A stretch of DNA of 64,000 bases. It comes from Homalodisca vitripennis. Its lineage: Eukaryota > Arthropoda > Insecta > Hemiptera > Cicadellidae. The translations under genes were made by a program, and so were the position numbers. Shown piece by piece: positions 48,321 through 60,565 of the stretch (the first letter of the stretch is position 1; each line of letters starts with the position of its first letter). The notes under the pieces are model-generated. The model had not been told where the DNA came from. It ran no database searches and saw nothing but the letters and a program-made list of their open reading frames with translations. The stretch is taken from positions 58,769 to 122,768 of the forward strand of contig NW_025777589.1 of assembly GCF_021130785.1 (NCBI RefSeq), in the 5' to 3' direction.

Positions 48321-48523
48321 ATTACTACTGTTATTTAACTCTTATTGTTAACCAAGATGTTGACTAAAATAACTTTGGTAATGGGGTAATTTTGCAGAAT
48401 ACTCTCTCAATTTCAGCTGAAGCATTTGTCATAACATTGACGCATTCTAGTTTGTAGAAAAGAAAATTTTGAAAGTTACATTGAAATCTAATAATCTATT
48501 TATAATTATTTATCACTTTAATT

Positions 48524-51093
48524 GACTATATCTTGCCATCCACTACAGCGGAGCCGAACTGGAGATTGCCTCCGTCTACAATCCACCTAGAAAAACTCTG
48601 CAAACTTGCTGCCTTGATGCCCTGCTGCGTCCTGGTTCCCCTGCACTTGTTGCTGGGGACCTCAATGCAAAGCATCTGGACTGGGGATGCCAGAACACCA
48701 ACTCCAATGGCAGAAGTCTCCACCGTCTCCTGGACAACCGACTCCACATCCAACTACTGACACCTGAGGAGCCCACGCACTACAATCACAATGGACGGCA
48801 CCTCCCGGACATACTGGACATCGGTCTAGCTGGCTCGCTGGACGGACACATCGAGGTGTTTGCAGTGTCTGATCTCTCGTCAGACCACGTGCCAGTTGTC
48901 TTCGACCTCTCGGACGACGGAGCGCCATCATATCCTCCTACTCGTCTCACCCAGATCAACTGGCACCACTTTGCAAACCACCTCGCTGACAGACATCGGC
49001 CACCACCAACTCCTGCCGAGTCACCGGACCAGCTAGACCGACAAGTACACGACTTGACTTCCATCATCCAAGAAGCTATGACGGCCTCGTCATCTCCTCA
49101 CTCCCGGACTGACATCACTCCACCTCTACCCGAGGAGTTGAGAGAGGAGATTCGCCTTCGTCGCAGACTGCAAAGGGAGTATCAGCAGTCCCGATGTCCC
49201 CACGCCAAGCAGACCTTCAACCGCCAGGCCAGGAAGTGCTCTCGTCCCCTGGCTGAACACAGAGCGGTTGCGTGGGATGACTTTGTGGAACATCAAGCTG
49301 ACGGTGGTGTCGGCGGCATCTGGAAAATCTCCAGGGCACTTCGAGGGGAGAAGAAGACCAACCGACCACTTCATGGACAGCGTGGTATTGTCTACTTTCC
49401 TGGAGATTGAGCAGAGGCCTTCGCCGACACCATGGAAGACCATTCTCCCCACCTGCGAATGTCTACGACGAGGACACGTGCGAAATGATTGAAAACTTCC
49501 TGGAGGAATACCAACCTGACGAAGACGAACTACTGCTCACTGTGACTACACTTGAAGTGCAAGACCACATTCGCCGCCTTCGCCCGAAGAAGGCCCCTGG
49601 CCCGGACTCCTTAGGAACTCCAGCATTGAAGAACCTGCCGGCTTGGGTGATCGTGACGATCACCTGCATCTTCAACTAATGCCTACGCCTGGCTCACTTC
49701 CCGACCACCTGGAAGGATGATCATGATCAAGGTGATCATGATACCCAAGCCCGGCAAGGACCCTCTCTTCCCGGAGAACCACAGGCCGATCTCCCTCCTG
49801 CCTGAGCTCTCCAAGGTTCTGGAGAAGATCGTCTTGGCGAGATTCCCTGAGGAGTTCTTCACGTCTATCAGGACAGAACAATTCGGCTTCCGCACTGGCC
49901 ACTCCACCACCCTTCAGCTTCGCAGAGTCCTGAACAACATCACCGGAGCAGTAGGAAGGAATTACCACTCCACTTCGGTCCTGATAGACGTGAGCAAAGC
50001 CTTCGACAAGGTGTGGCACGAAGGACTGCTCTTCAAGCCGTCATCGTCTCCATTGCCTGGCAGGACTTTTCGGCTGCTCCGCAGATATCTCCACCTCCGG
50101 AACTTCTCCGTCAGCGTTGCATGATCCACCTCCACGACCCGCCCAGTGACATCTGGTGTGCCACAGGGATCAGTCCTCGGCCTGATCCTGTACCTGTGGT
50201 TCACAAACGACTTTCCGGTCGCTCCGAGAGTGCAGCTCTCCCTGTACGCGGACGATGCGCTCCTCACGGCCACTTCTGCCAACCTGAGAATGGCTGTGCT
50301 TTTACATCCAGCGGCAGCTGCACCTACTGGAGCCCTGGTTGACCAAGTAGAGGATCAAGGTTAACGTTGAGAAATGTGAAGCCACAAACTTCACAAGGAC
50401 AAGGAGACAAGCGGACGGCCGTCACCTGTCATTTAACGGCGACGACATACCGTGGAAGACTTCAGTCAAGTACCTGGGGGTACTCCTGGACTCCAAGCTG
50501 ACCGTCACACCCCACGTCAAGAGGATCTGTGGCCAAGCGAGGAAGGGCTTCGGCAGCATCGGCCCCCTGCTCAACTCTACGAAGCTACCGACCAGGACGA
50601 AGGTCCTGCTCTACACGGCTCTGATACGACCAGTGCTCACATATGCGGCCCCAGCATGGTACCACCTCACCTGCAAGACCGCAAGGAGGCAGTTGCTCGC
50701 TGTCCAGAGCGTGTGCCCCCGGCGGGCCACTGGGTCGCCCTGGTTCGTGAGGAACACCGTAGTCAGGGCTTCGTCCAACGTCCCGTACCATCAGGAGCTT
50801 CGTAGAAGGCCTGACATCGAGCCTTGAGGAAGCTGCAGAGTCCTCACCGTGGGATCACATCCGTGAGCTTCGCGCCCAGGAGGTCCCCCAACTGCGTCTT
50901 CCTATGGATGACTGATGACATCGACTACAACTTCGACTGCACCACGACAATTCACCCCACTGACAGGTAGCGAAAGCTACTAGGGCTTTCACCCTCGAGA
51001 CACAAGGCAAAAGCCTAACCGGCAGAGGCCTTGAAAGATGTGAGGGATCCACCCCCCCACAGACACAGCGACTTGGACTTGGGACTATATCTT
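48524..51093 (+). mobile_element. Jockey-type LINE, copy 2, with 11-bp target duplication
   Basis: The insert (48535-51082, 2548 bp) is bounded by GACTATATCTT at 48524-48534 and 51083-51093. It starts inside the ORF2 endonuclease, runs through the RT and ends after a GC-rich 3' UTR. The 3' end (ACTTGGACTTGGG) differs from copies 1 and 3, so it is a second, related subfamily. There is no poly(A). The 5' truncation is typical of LINEs. Confidence 0.92.
48535..50910 (+). pseudogene. Jockey-type ORF2 (EEP endonuclease C-half plus reverse transcriptase), frameshifted
   Basis: In order it carries ELEIASVYNPPRK, GDLNAKHLDWG (48655 onward; EEP catalytic DxN), SSDHVPVV (about 48877; catalytic His), WKISRALRG and HGQRGIVY. 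Then come RRLRPKKAPGPDSLG, IPKPGKDP, HRPISLLPELSKVLE, FGFRTGHST, LIDVSKAFDKVWH, GVPQGSVLG, LYADDALL (YADD at 50245-50256) and KYLGVLLDSKL. TYAAPAWYHL and PWFVRNTVV are near the end. Several frameshifts or in-frame stops (about 49410, 49678, 50124, 50364 and later) break it into ORFs of 75-184 residues, so no enzyme is made. The numerous minus-strand ORFs across this GC-rich stretch are shadows. Confidence 0.92.
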
Positions 51094-52139
51094 ATTTATT
51101 ATATTGTGAGTGAGACATCTGACGTTAAATTCAGTAACTAATTGAATCAGTTGAACATCATAGACCATATTTGTTTCAAAAATGGTCATGAGTGTTTAAA
51201 CAAATTATTAAATATAATAAATAAACATAATTCAGTTATTAGTTTTATACGTAAACACCTAGCATAAACTTTTTTCAACTCAATGTGAATATTTATCCTA
51301 CTGGAAATAGCCAGAAAAATTTCAAATATATATATATATTTTTTATGAAATATTTCTACTTATAAATTTTAGTATATTTAGTAGTTACCTACGTGTGAGC
51401 GAATACAAAGTGTCACTGATATTTGGTGCATGGGATTGCTAAGTTCTGAATTGATACTTTCTGCACACTTTGGGTACAGACAGAATTAAAGACAGCCCAA
51501 GACAAGGTTATTTCTGTATTTAAACAAAGATAAAAAATATTTCTTTGATTTAAATAGTTTCTAAGAAAAGCGAAAACCACGAAATTAAAACATATTCAAA
51601 ATTAATAAAATAGAATTTACGCCATTACCATTACGTTTGAACTGTTCCTGTGTTTTGTGCTGTAATTAATACTTGGTAAAACTAGAATGTAACTGCTTTG
51701 GGTAACGAGAGATACTATGACGGGTAACTTAGATCTCTAAATTATAAAAGCAACTCATCCATGTAAGGCCTCGTCCTGGAACTGGCCATCGCATCTATTC
51801 TAGCTGATGTTTCTCTTACGTGCTACAAGTTGAATGAATACTGAACAAAAAGATTTAGAATGATCTAAAAACAATTCAATAATCTACCTATCCCTTGATG
51901 TTCCAAGGGATACTAAACAGTGTTTGTACGTACGTTTCATATGTTTACTTTAATTTTCCCCTAGCAACATTGCTTTTTTACACCATCACTAGTACTGACA
52001 TTAAACCCATTTTTCTTTTTATGTGATTGTCTATACATAGTATAAAGAAAAATATGTCTTTAAAATATAATTTAAATTGGATTTTTGTCTTAGGTTATGG
52101 TGTATATGGTAATATAGAAAAAGTGCATATAGGATACAG

Positions 52140-52309
52140 TTCCTTGGGGGGAAAAAATTAAACTGCTCCCCCCTGTACGCTTTTCGTACAGATCAATAAA
52201 AATAGCCTAAACAAAAGTTTACCAGCTTCTACACAAAACAAACAAAGGGAATTTGTTAATTACTATAACTATAGAACACAAAAAGGAAAGGAATCTGAAA
52301 TAATTATTT

Positions 52310-52376
<67 letters not shown>

Positions 52377-52860
52377 GATGATGATATGTATACTTTGTGA
52401 TCAAGTTGTCATTATATATGAACTGTTCCAGTGTTTTTGTTATGATTAATACTCGCTAAAAATATTATATAAACTGCTTTGTGTAAAGAGAGATAGTGAG
52501 AGTTGATATCGTGATTTCTAAATGATAAAAGTAAATAAAATAACTCATCCTTGTTTGTCCTGGTCCTACTCCTAGGCACTGCATCCTGTTCCTGATGGTG
52601 GTTCTCCGACTTACTGAAAGTTGAACTACTTTTGAACGAGGAAACTGAACTGTCCAACAAATTAAAGAAATCTCAAAAGTTTTTCTTGTAGTTTCTATGG
52701 AAATCTAAAATTTTAATAAATATTACTGTTGGGTATTTTTCAGCTGTTTCGCTTCTGTTATTGCTGTATTAAAATACTTACTTTTATATCACGTCTTTTA
52801 TCCACATTAAAAATATAGAAAATTTTATAAATATTTATTATCTAATTATAAATACGTATA
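52140..52860 (+). repeat. Array unit 14 with AT microsatellite
   Basis: A hairpin (CCCCCTGTACG...TCGTACAG, about 52170) and an AT microsatellite are followed by CTAAAAATATTATATAAACTGC (about 52456), TTGTTTGTCCTGGTCCTACTCC (about 52551) and CTTGTAGTTTCTATGGAAATC (about 52685). On the minus strand the CCTGGT block is open as HHQEQDAVPRSRTRT within an 82-residue ORF (52660-52412), similar to HHQEQDAMGRSRTRT in unit 9. Confidence 0.65.
52314..52371. repeat. (AT)n microsatellite
   Basis: About 29 uninterrupted AT dinucleotides. It generates the IYIYIY run of the antisense ORF 52219-52404, which is not a gene. Confidence 0.95.
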
Positions 52861-53940
52861 TTCTGAACAGACAAACTTGATATAAACATAATTTTAAGGA
52901 TTTTTTTTGTCCGTATACCTAACACGGTAATATATGGTATATGATATAAAATATCTAAGGAGAGTTTTCGATGTGTCGTTTACGCTGTTTATTCGCATAA
53001 AAAAATCCTCAGTATATTCAACAAATATGGTATGACACCATTCAAGTAGTCAAAAATACAGATAAATTTTATATTTCCTTACAAGATTATAGCTATTAAA
53101 ATATTATTACAAGTACAAAGCACTAATCCAATTATGTACATGCCTAAGTCACAATATTGAACGGTTTTTTACTTTACATTATATTGTTTATTAGAGAGAA
53201 TTTATTAAATAAGCTCAAGTGTTTTTTCTACAAAACTTCCTGTATGTGTTAAGGATCTTAAAGGTGTACATTTATTGAGACGGATAAATTATAAATTCTT
53301 TTGGAGTTTAACACCGTTAGAAAAAAGATGTCTTAACAGATTTGCATGTCTGAAAAATCCGATTAAAGGGGTCATATTTTAAAAAGATCGAGAACTTTCT
53401 TATCTCTGAGGTTGTGAGTCGATGGACGTCAGAGTTTCAACTACTAAGTGTCCCAATGTGAAAATTTGTATTGAGTGATGGTTAACATTGTAAATCTAAA
53501 TTTTTATGATTTCTTATATACTAGGTCTCTCGATAGGTTACAATATATTTAGGTCTTAAACTGCCCCAGTTCACGCTTCTCATATGTTGGGAGCTTTTTA
53601 TTCTGGGTAGTTTCTTAATCATGGCAATACCCAGAAACTGAGTTGTTCTGCAGTCAGACGGTTCCAGGGACTGGGATATTCTAAAGATCAAATGGAATAT
53701 TCGAAAGTTATGTTGATGCTATAGACTGGAGAGGTTAGATTTCCCGAGAGGCTACATACGAGTATTATAGTTATGGGAAGATGCTAGAGGCTAAAATAGT
53801 CACAGAGAACAAGGATGTTTACAAAAGCATGTCATTCAAATAGCTTAACAGTTTTTACAGAGTGTGGTCTTAGTGATTTGGGCAGAGGATCAATCTTTAG
53901 TGTGACTACAATTTGTTACGAAAATGTCCTGAAAATTGCA
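52860..53940. other. Non-coding interval
   Basis: No gene or array landmark. The 53340-53880 part is a little less AT-rich but shows no motif. Confidence 0.35.
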
Positions 53941-53944
53941 TTTT

Positions 53945-54275
53945 CATATTATTAGCATATACAACAAACCATCTATAAAAACTGTGTTTTTTAATTATAC
54001 TCCAGTTTCTAGAAATTAATTAAAAAAGGGTATATTCAATTTTTTAGAGTAATTTTTATAAAATTACTAATGGAATTTACACATTTCAGGTGTTGTAATT
54101 TTTTTTGTGAGCAAATATTTTGACCTAAACTCTAAAAATTTTAAAATTACATTTTTGGTAATTCCCTGAGGATCTACACGTATTTCAAGGGATTTTCGTA
54201 AACTTTGTAATCATGCCTAAATAAAACTAGAGGATAAGTATGGGAAATGTATGCAGTAAGGAAGTTGAAGGTTAA
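53945..54275 (+). repeat. Dispersed repeat B, copy 2
   Basis: Same-orientation partner of 33400-33760. Shared words include ACCATCTATAAAAACTGTG and GGATCTACACGTATTTCAAG. Confidence 0.65.
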
Positions 54276-54369
54276 GAAATTTTAGGTTGATGAGTTTTCA
54301 AAGGTTATTATCATAGAATTAGTGATGTTAACAATATACAACACAATAGAAGCAAAATTAATAGTAATA

Positions 54370-54640
54370 AAGGTACACAAGATTGAAGAGCCACAGTACC
54401 TAGTCGAGAGGTTCTTGTACCGTGGGAGGTGCCTGAACGAAGCAGCCGCCAGGACGAGAAGCTTCACTTTCCTAAGTTGTGGCTTGAAGTGGAGAGGAGG
54501 GGCTTCGCGTATTCCAGCCTCCATTAGTTTAATGGTCTTCCTGAACATACCAGGAATGTTGATATTGTGCTATATTTAAAACTAAGCTTAGAAAATTATT
54601 AAGGACAACATTTTCTGGATAGGATTGTATACTAATACAT
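54370..54640 (+). pseudogene. Probable non-LTR reverse transcriptase C-terminal tail (fragment)
   Basis: The plus strand reads VHKIEEPQYLVERFLYRG, then RSFTFLSCGLKW and ASRIPASISL. A frameshift near 54545 follows, then a frame resembling VDIVLYLKL. This order (a PQYL-type segment, an aromatic-basic stretch, R.PAS..LWN-type hydrophobics, then a helical tail) resembles the extreme C-terminus of many insect LINE RTs. It is GC-richer than its flanks. The overlapping antisense 88-residue ORF is a shadow. The family is undetermined and the call rests on pattern only. Confidence 0.45.
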
Positions 54641-55250
54641 GTATTTTAGTAATGTGTATAAAATAATGTGTGTGCTTTGTATTGATAATTCAGGGCTAGA
54701 TGTAGTTTTGACGCGAAAACTTTCTTACAAGTCTCTCCCGCTGTCCTTCTTAGAGTACAGTTTATTGTCAGTCTCCAGTTTTAACTTTATCTTAATAAAC
54801 TAGTACAGTTCCACTTAAAGAAACGTTACGTACAGTGATGTAAAATTGATAAAAGATCGTAATGAGATATCAGAAACGGTTTAGTACAAGTTCATGTATA
54901 CTAGTCCAGTCCAGCACATTGCTGATTGTCCCGAAACACCATTACCATATCCATTGACTGAGAATATGTAATAAAGGAAAAATGAAAAGTCTATAGTGAG
55001 TTATTATTAAGTTACTACTTTTATTTAATTTACAGTAAAGAAATGAGTACTATAGCCTTTATCGCAAGGGTTTAGACCAGTTTGCCCAGTCGATTTAGAA
55101 GTTAGAATTATAGAGATGCAATGCTCTCGACAAAGACTCGTTCTGTTTAATCATGAAACAACTTTAATTATGGGAAATAATGAGAATGAAAAATATTTAA
55201 AGTTGACAAAGAAATATAATTTTACATCTCCCTTACTTATCATTTCAATA
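54640..55250. other. Non-coding interval
   Basis: Two overlapping ORFs on opposite strands (55116-55348) run into the next array unit and have no motif. Confidence 0.35.
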
Positions 55251-55960
55251 GGATATTTTCTATATATTCTACAAAAGAAGAGATCTCTAGTGTACGTTTT
55301 AGTAACCAACCGAATGAGGAAAATTGTATAGACCATATTTTCTAACAAACCTTTAAAACAATGTATTTGATATTATGGAGTTTTTAACATTTAAAATGAA
55401 TTAGTAAGACAATACAAATTTAGCATGCTAGAACATATTATTTTCAACTAATTTTCAATATTTAGCCTTCTAAAACGCTAAAAATATTGCTTTAAACAAT
55501 AATTGAAGAAATACTTCTCACAAACAGCTGTATATTTTTTTATAAACTACATGAGAGTTAAAAACATCAGTAATGATTTTTTACGAGGAATATTGTTGAT
55601 CACCTATTCTCCCTGGTTTCTTTTGGTACAGAGAGGATTAATAACAGCTAAAACTAAGGTTAATATCTTCCCTATACTGATAAATGAAGTAAAAATCGTT
55701 AACATTTACAAACCTAAATAATTCGAAAGAATTTAAATGAAATAATCAACCAATACAAAATTAAAACTAGGATGCTGTGGTTAAGAAGAAATAGTGAAAG
55801 GGGAAACCGTGATATCTAAATGTTAAAACTTACTCAGCCATGTGAGTTCTAGTCTTAGTCCCGCCTCTGGCCATTGCATCGTGTTACTTGTAGTGCTTCT
55901 CTGATTGCTGAGTTTATTTTAATAATAAAATGCGATATAAAAATTAATATTTTACTTAGA
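55250..55960 (+). repeat. Array unit 15
   Basis: GAGATCTCTAGTGTACG (55280) is followed by ATAGACCATATTTTC and a hairpin (about 55603-55645: CTCCCTGGTTTC... GGTACAGAGAGG). Next come AAACTAGGATGCTG (55764), TTCTAGTCTTAGTCCCGCC (55846) and TACCTACCGTTTTACC as a decayed last block. The plus-strand ORF 55503-55721 crosses the hairpin and is not conserved. Confidence 0.6.
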
Positions 55961-57560
55961 TACCTACCGTTTTACCTATACGATTCGTATGTAAGATATA
56001 ACATACGTATGTAAGATTCTTGTAAAATATTACATACGTTGATTTTAAGTGCTAGATAAAACTATTCTTTTACATAGACAATAATGGGTTTTTTATGGTG
56101 CATCCATCCATATATCCATGATTAAACCTATCACTTAGAATATTGTTTTAGGTTTTCTTTAGCCTGAGTGGGGTGATGTAAACATTTCTTTGTAAGTTTG
56201 TCTGCCTGCCTGTCTGTCTATTTAATTTATATTTCAAAATACATTGCGATATTTTAGTAAGTATACCACATTTTAAAATACCGTAATTGTTTGCAGTACT
56301 CTACCAATTTACTTAGTTTACGATTTACCCATCGGCATTATAATCATCCATACATACAATTAAAAACTGTTCGTTAACACTCATCCAAATCCCATCAAGT
56401 GACATACTCCATGGTTTATCCCTATGACACAGATATAAAAAGAAATTTAAAATATGAAGTATATATGTCTGTTAACGTTCTATATATCATGACATGCGAA
56501 CATACAGATAGTCAGAAATGCAATTTTATATCTTCTCAAGTTATAGTCTTTGATAAACTTAATCCTACTGTAACCATTTAATTCTCATTGATCATGAACA
56601 AAGTAATGTATGTGTGTTTTTAAAGGCGTAAATATATCGAACCCTTCAACTTTTATTTGATGTAGTGTGAAATGTTGATAGTATTATTGCTGATGTGACA
56701 AACTGTTATAACTCCCAGCCAGTGTAACATTCATACATAACCTCTGCATGATAAATACTAACTTACCGTTGGAGACGGCTTCCATATATCATCGTGCTAC
56801 ACTATAATAACAAATCCTGGTAATTCTTAAAAACTCATACCAAGTTTTATTTCAGTGACGATGTGGTTTAATTTAAAATTTAAAACTATAATGATATGTA
56901 TCCTCAGCTGATGTAAACTTAGAGGAAGTCGAAATCGTACAGTATCGAAAATCATCAAAAATTATTTTTATCCGAGAAATATTTTCCTTGACTAACCACA
57001 ATTAAAACTGATCAAGATACACATAAATAACAGCTATTTACAATCAGACAATATTAATTTAACAATATTCTGACTTTATATGATGTTTGGCTGACATTGA
57101 TTGAACATTTATTTACGTATAACTGGTTTTTAGTTGTACTAAGCAGAGAAAAATAAAATTCTTACTTTTCACCCTTTTTTCTCTCCTATTTCGAGGTCCA
57201 CAACTACTGGCAGAAGCATTGATTGGTTTATTTTTAGGGTAAATTTGTCTAGCGATATCCAGGTTGTGTGCATAATACTAAGCGAATTGGCTTGAAACTT
57301 CTGCACTAACCGACCCATTTAATAGAAATTATATTAAAAATAAAATAATGCTAAGAACTATTTTTATATTTTAAGTTATTTTTTTCTGAGTATAGAAGGA
57401 ACCTTCGCTCAGGAGACGTTACTAAATACATGGTAACACCTTAATTTTAGTACGCGTAAACTGCATGTAGAGGATATTGTATTATACACTAAAATTTTAT
57501 AACGAATATAGTGTTTTAATAATTCAATAAAAATTTAAATTCTCTAACAAGTTTAAAGAT
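55960..57560. other. Non-coding interval
   Basis: AT-rich; the only notable item is a short CTGCCTGCCTGTCTGTCTAT microsatellite at about 56202-56221. No gene is recognised. Confidence 0.4.
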
Positions 57561-60500
57561 GCACTGATGCTGTTGTAAAGATCTCATTGCTTTCAAAGAT
57601 GTATGATTCGGTTATTCAGGCGAGGGTTCAATCCAGCAGGGTGTCCCCTCAATTTTATCTCAAGCATTATTCTCCAAAACGATATATTTATATTTAATCT
57701 TGAAGCAGTAATTAAATTATTATTATTAGTTATAAAGATAAAATTCAATATTTAAATGTAACTTTGGAATTTAATTAGAAATTTTTAACACTGCATAATT
57801 TTAATAGACCCTTTATTTCCTCTTGTACTGTGGAAGAGAAATCTGGCGTGAATTTCAGTAAATAATATAATGAGATAAAACTTCTAGAACATATTTATGT
57901 GCAAAACATTTTGGAACTGAATTTAAATTATTAACTTTTACTAATGAAAAAGAATTGATCGTATTTATATATTAAATTAAAAGAATTAACTAATTTCACT
58001 TCATTACAAATATCTTGCTTTATAAAAATTCTACAAAGATTTCCATAAAAATTTTAAGTTGAAAAATGTTTCTCATAAACGGATATATAAATATTTTTAA
58101 TAAAACAGTTTTAAAATTCCAAAAATATTTGGATGAGCGTATCTGAAATGAAATAATGATAACTGATTCTCCCTGTACTCTAAAGGTAATAAGAGGATTA
58201 TAAACAACCCCAAACATAAATTAATGGTTTTTAAACGAAACATAAAAATGAATTGTGTTACCTATATTTAATTTGTATTACGGTTAGCAATACCGATAAA
58301 CAGTTCCAGTGCTTTGAGCTGTGATTAATAGTCTTTAAAAATAGGACACATGTCGATTTGTATAACGAGAAATAGGGAATAAAATAGTTTTGATTAATAA
58401 AGAATTAAAGTAACTCATCCAGGTAAATCCTGATCCTGGTCCTGCTTCTGGCTGTCCCGCTGTGTTCCTAGTGGTATTTCCGGGGCTTGTTGTGAATTGT
58501 ACAAAGTTTGAAAATTGTGGCGATATAACACTTTAGAATTATTTAAAAACATCAAATTATATCAATGCCACGTTGTTTCCATGGATATAAAATAAAACTT
58601 TATGTAAACTGCTGCTTACGTCTCACCTGTCTCCTTGTATTGCTGACGTCACGACTACTACTAATACTAAACAGAACGCTTATTATATTATTACCCCATC
58701 ACATACCATTGATTGGGGTTTGGGGTATTAATCTTATTCAATGAGTCAAACGTGTGAATAAAACATAATTATAAACATTTTAATGAGGGTTTTCCCCCGA
58801 CTCAAGTTATGATTTATGTGCTGCATTATTATTGCTTAAACACAATATTCAGGGACACTATTCGTCATGACATTTTATACTATTGTTCATTATTCTATAA
58901 TATATACAGTTAAATTTAAAAAATACTTCAGCAAATAACATAACTATAATTTAGCAATAATCGTATTTAATTTTATATAATAAAAGCAAACTTTTTTTAT
59001 GTATAATAGTCACATTAAGCTTACCGGACAGATTTAACTAAATTTGATCCATTTGATTGATGATTTGTCCATTACTTAGGTACAAAGGAAACATGCGCAT
59101 TTGTATTTTACGGTATTCCTAAAAAATTTTCATCAAATTTATATTTCATTTAAAATTTTAACATGTATTTAAATTTAAAATTAACAATATACCATTTCGC
59201 TGTTAACCATATAAGACAACGCAATTTATTCCATTTTTTATATCAGTAAATAAACATCTAATGTCGTATTAAGATAAAAATAATGTCATTACGATATGGT
59301 ATTTATATATATAGCACCAATGAAATATTAAACCAATTTGCATATTATATATTATACTATCCTTATATTTAGCTTGTAGGGCATTTCCACAAAACATATT
59401 TAATAGGTGAGTGTCTCAATAGGCAATAAAGTCGCATTGTGCGATAATAAAGTACGTCGATTCATCATCATACAATAGCAAAAAATGCCTTACGAATTAG
59501 TAAAATTATCGTGCCTCATAATAAATATAATACCTCAAAGTAGAGTAGAGACACTGGACATATTATTAATTACATATAATGTAGGCGTATCAGGTAAATA
59601 ATTGTTAGAGAATCCTATTTACTGTTTTTTGATCATACGCTAGTAATGAAATCCCTACGAAGCCTTGAGAGAATGGAAGTTTATAAATGAGTATAATATC
59701 TCAAATTATGATTTAAAGCAATCTAGATAAGGTATTACATCATTATAAGCTAACTAATGTAGTTATTAAGAAAGTAGACTCAAATTTATAAATTAACTAT
59801 ATGATTGAATGAACCAATTAAAGGATGTTGTTTAAACATTTTTATGTAAGAAATAAGTTAGCAAGATAGTTTATCATGTACACGCGATAAACGCCATATA
59901 TGTATAATAGGTCAGACTATATAGTGAAATGATAAATATCTTAGCATTTATTTGTACATCTAAGAGCACAACGAACAACGCAATGCATTTACTGACTAAA
60001 ATATTGGTATGATGCAATACTAAGTATTAATTACTTGTGGTTATAACTTACAAAATACGGGTACTACCATTTAGGTACATTTTCAAAAACTAAGGTTATT
60101 TTAAAGCATAAACAAACCTTTATCCTTGATGGGCGAGATATTCAACCTTTGTACATTTGTGTTTGGGCTACTTCTTTTTTTAATTTTTAATCTAACGATA
60201 AATACTTAATAACCCAACTTTTTGCTTGTGAAGGCTTTAAGAAGAACGGCTATCCGTTTTAGATTGAAAATCGAGAAGAGGAATTTTTAGAAATTATATA
60301 TTTCTTAAGAGTTTTTTTATGAGGGTGTTTAATCACAAAGTATTTATTATTACAATTTTCTTATATTTTTTATCAATATAAATAAATTTGATGTCATCAT
60401 TTAAGACCATTTTCCCATAAATTAATTACAGTTACAATTTTGTTGTAAATAAAATCTTGCTACGCACAATTTCCAAAAATTTTAAATGTGTATTATTGTC

Positions 60501-60565
60501 TTGGTTATTGTTTTTGTAAAGAAAAAATTAAAAGGGATCACCGAGTATGGCGGTGATGTGTAAAA
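57560..60565 (+). repeat. Array unit 16 (long form)
   Basis: Same order and nearly the same spacing as unit 3: GGGTTCAATCCAGCAGGGTG (57620), GAGAAATCTGGCGTG (57835), hairpin (about 58162-58205), TTAAAAATAGGACACATG (58334), CCTGATCCTGGTCCTGC (58427), GTTGTTTCCATGGATA (58573) and GACGTCACGACTACTACTA (58645). It then matches unit 3 to GAGTATGGCGGTGATGTG (60544), where the Jockey insert begins. No shared ORF is preserved. Confidence 0.75.

Larger units (their letters stand above)
48320..52070 (+). repeat. Array unit 13, split by a Jockey insertion
   Basis: The leader (ATTACTACTGTTATTTAACTC at 48317, TTGCAGAATACTCTCTCAAT at 48392) is cut at 48534. After the LINE, TGAGACATCTGACGTTAAATTCAG (51110) is the CTCTGGTG block. 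The hairpin (51455-51490: CTTTCTGCAC loop GTACAGACAG), AAACTAGAATGTAACTGC (51678), GGCCTCGTCCTGGAACTGGCC (51767) and TTGATGTTCCAAGGGATAC (51893) follow in order. Confidence 0.65.

Noticed and set aside
48526..51052. Many minus-strand ORFs of 60-115 residues across the GC-rich LINE
   Set aside because: They are shadows of Jockey ORF2; no motif on that strand, and GC-rich antisense DNA rarely has stops.
58700..58740. GGGGTTTGGGG word suggesting interstitial telomere repeat
   Set aside because: A single short occurrence; insect telomere repeats would be tandem TTAGG units, which are absent.
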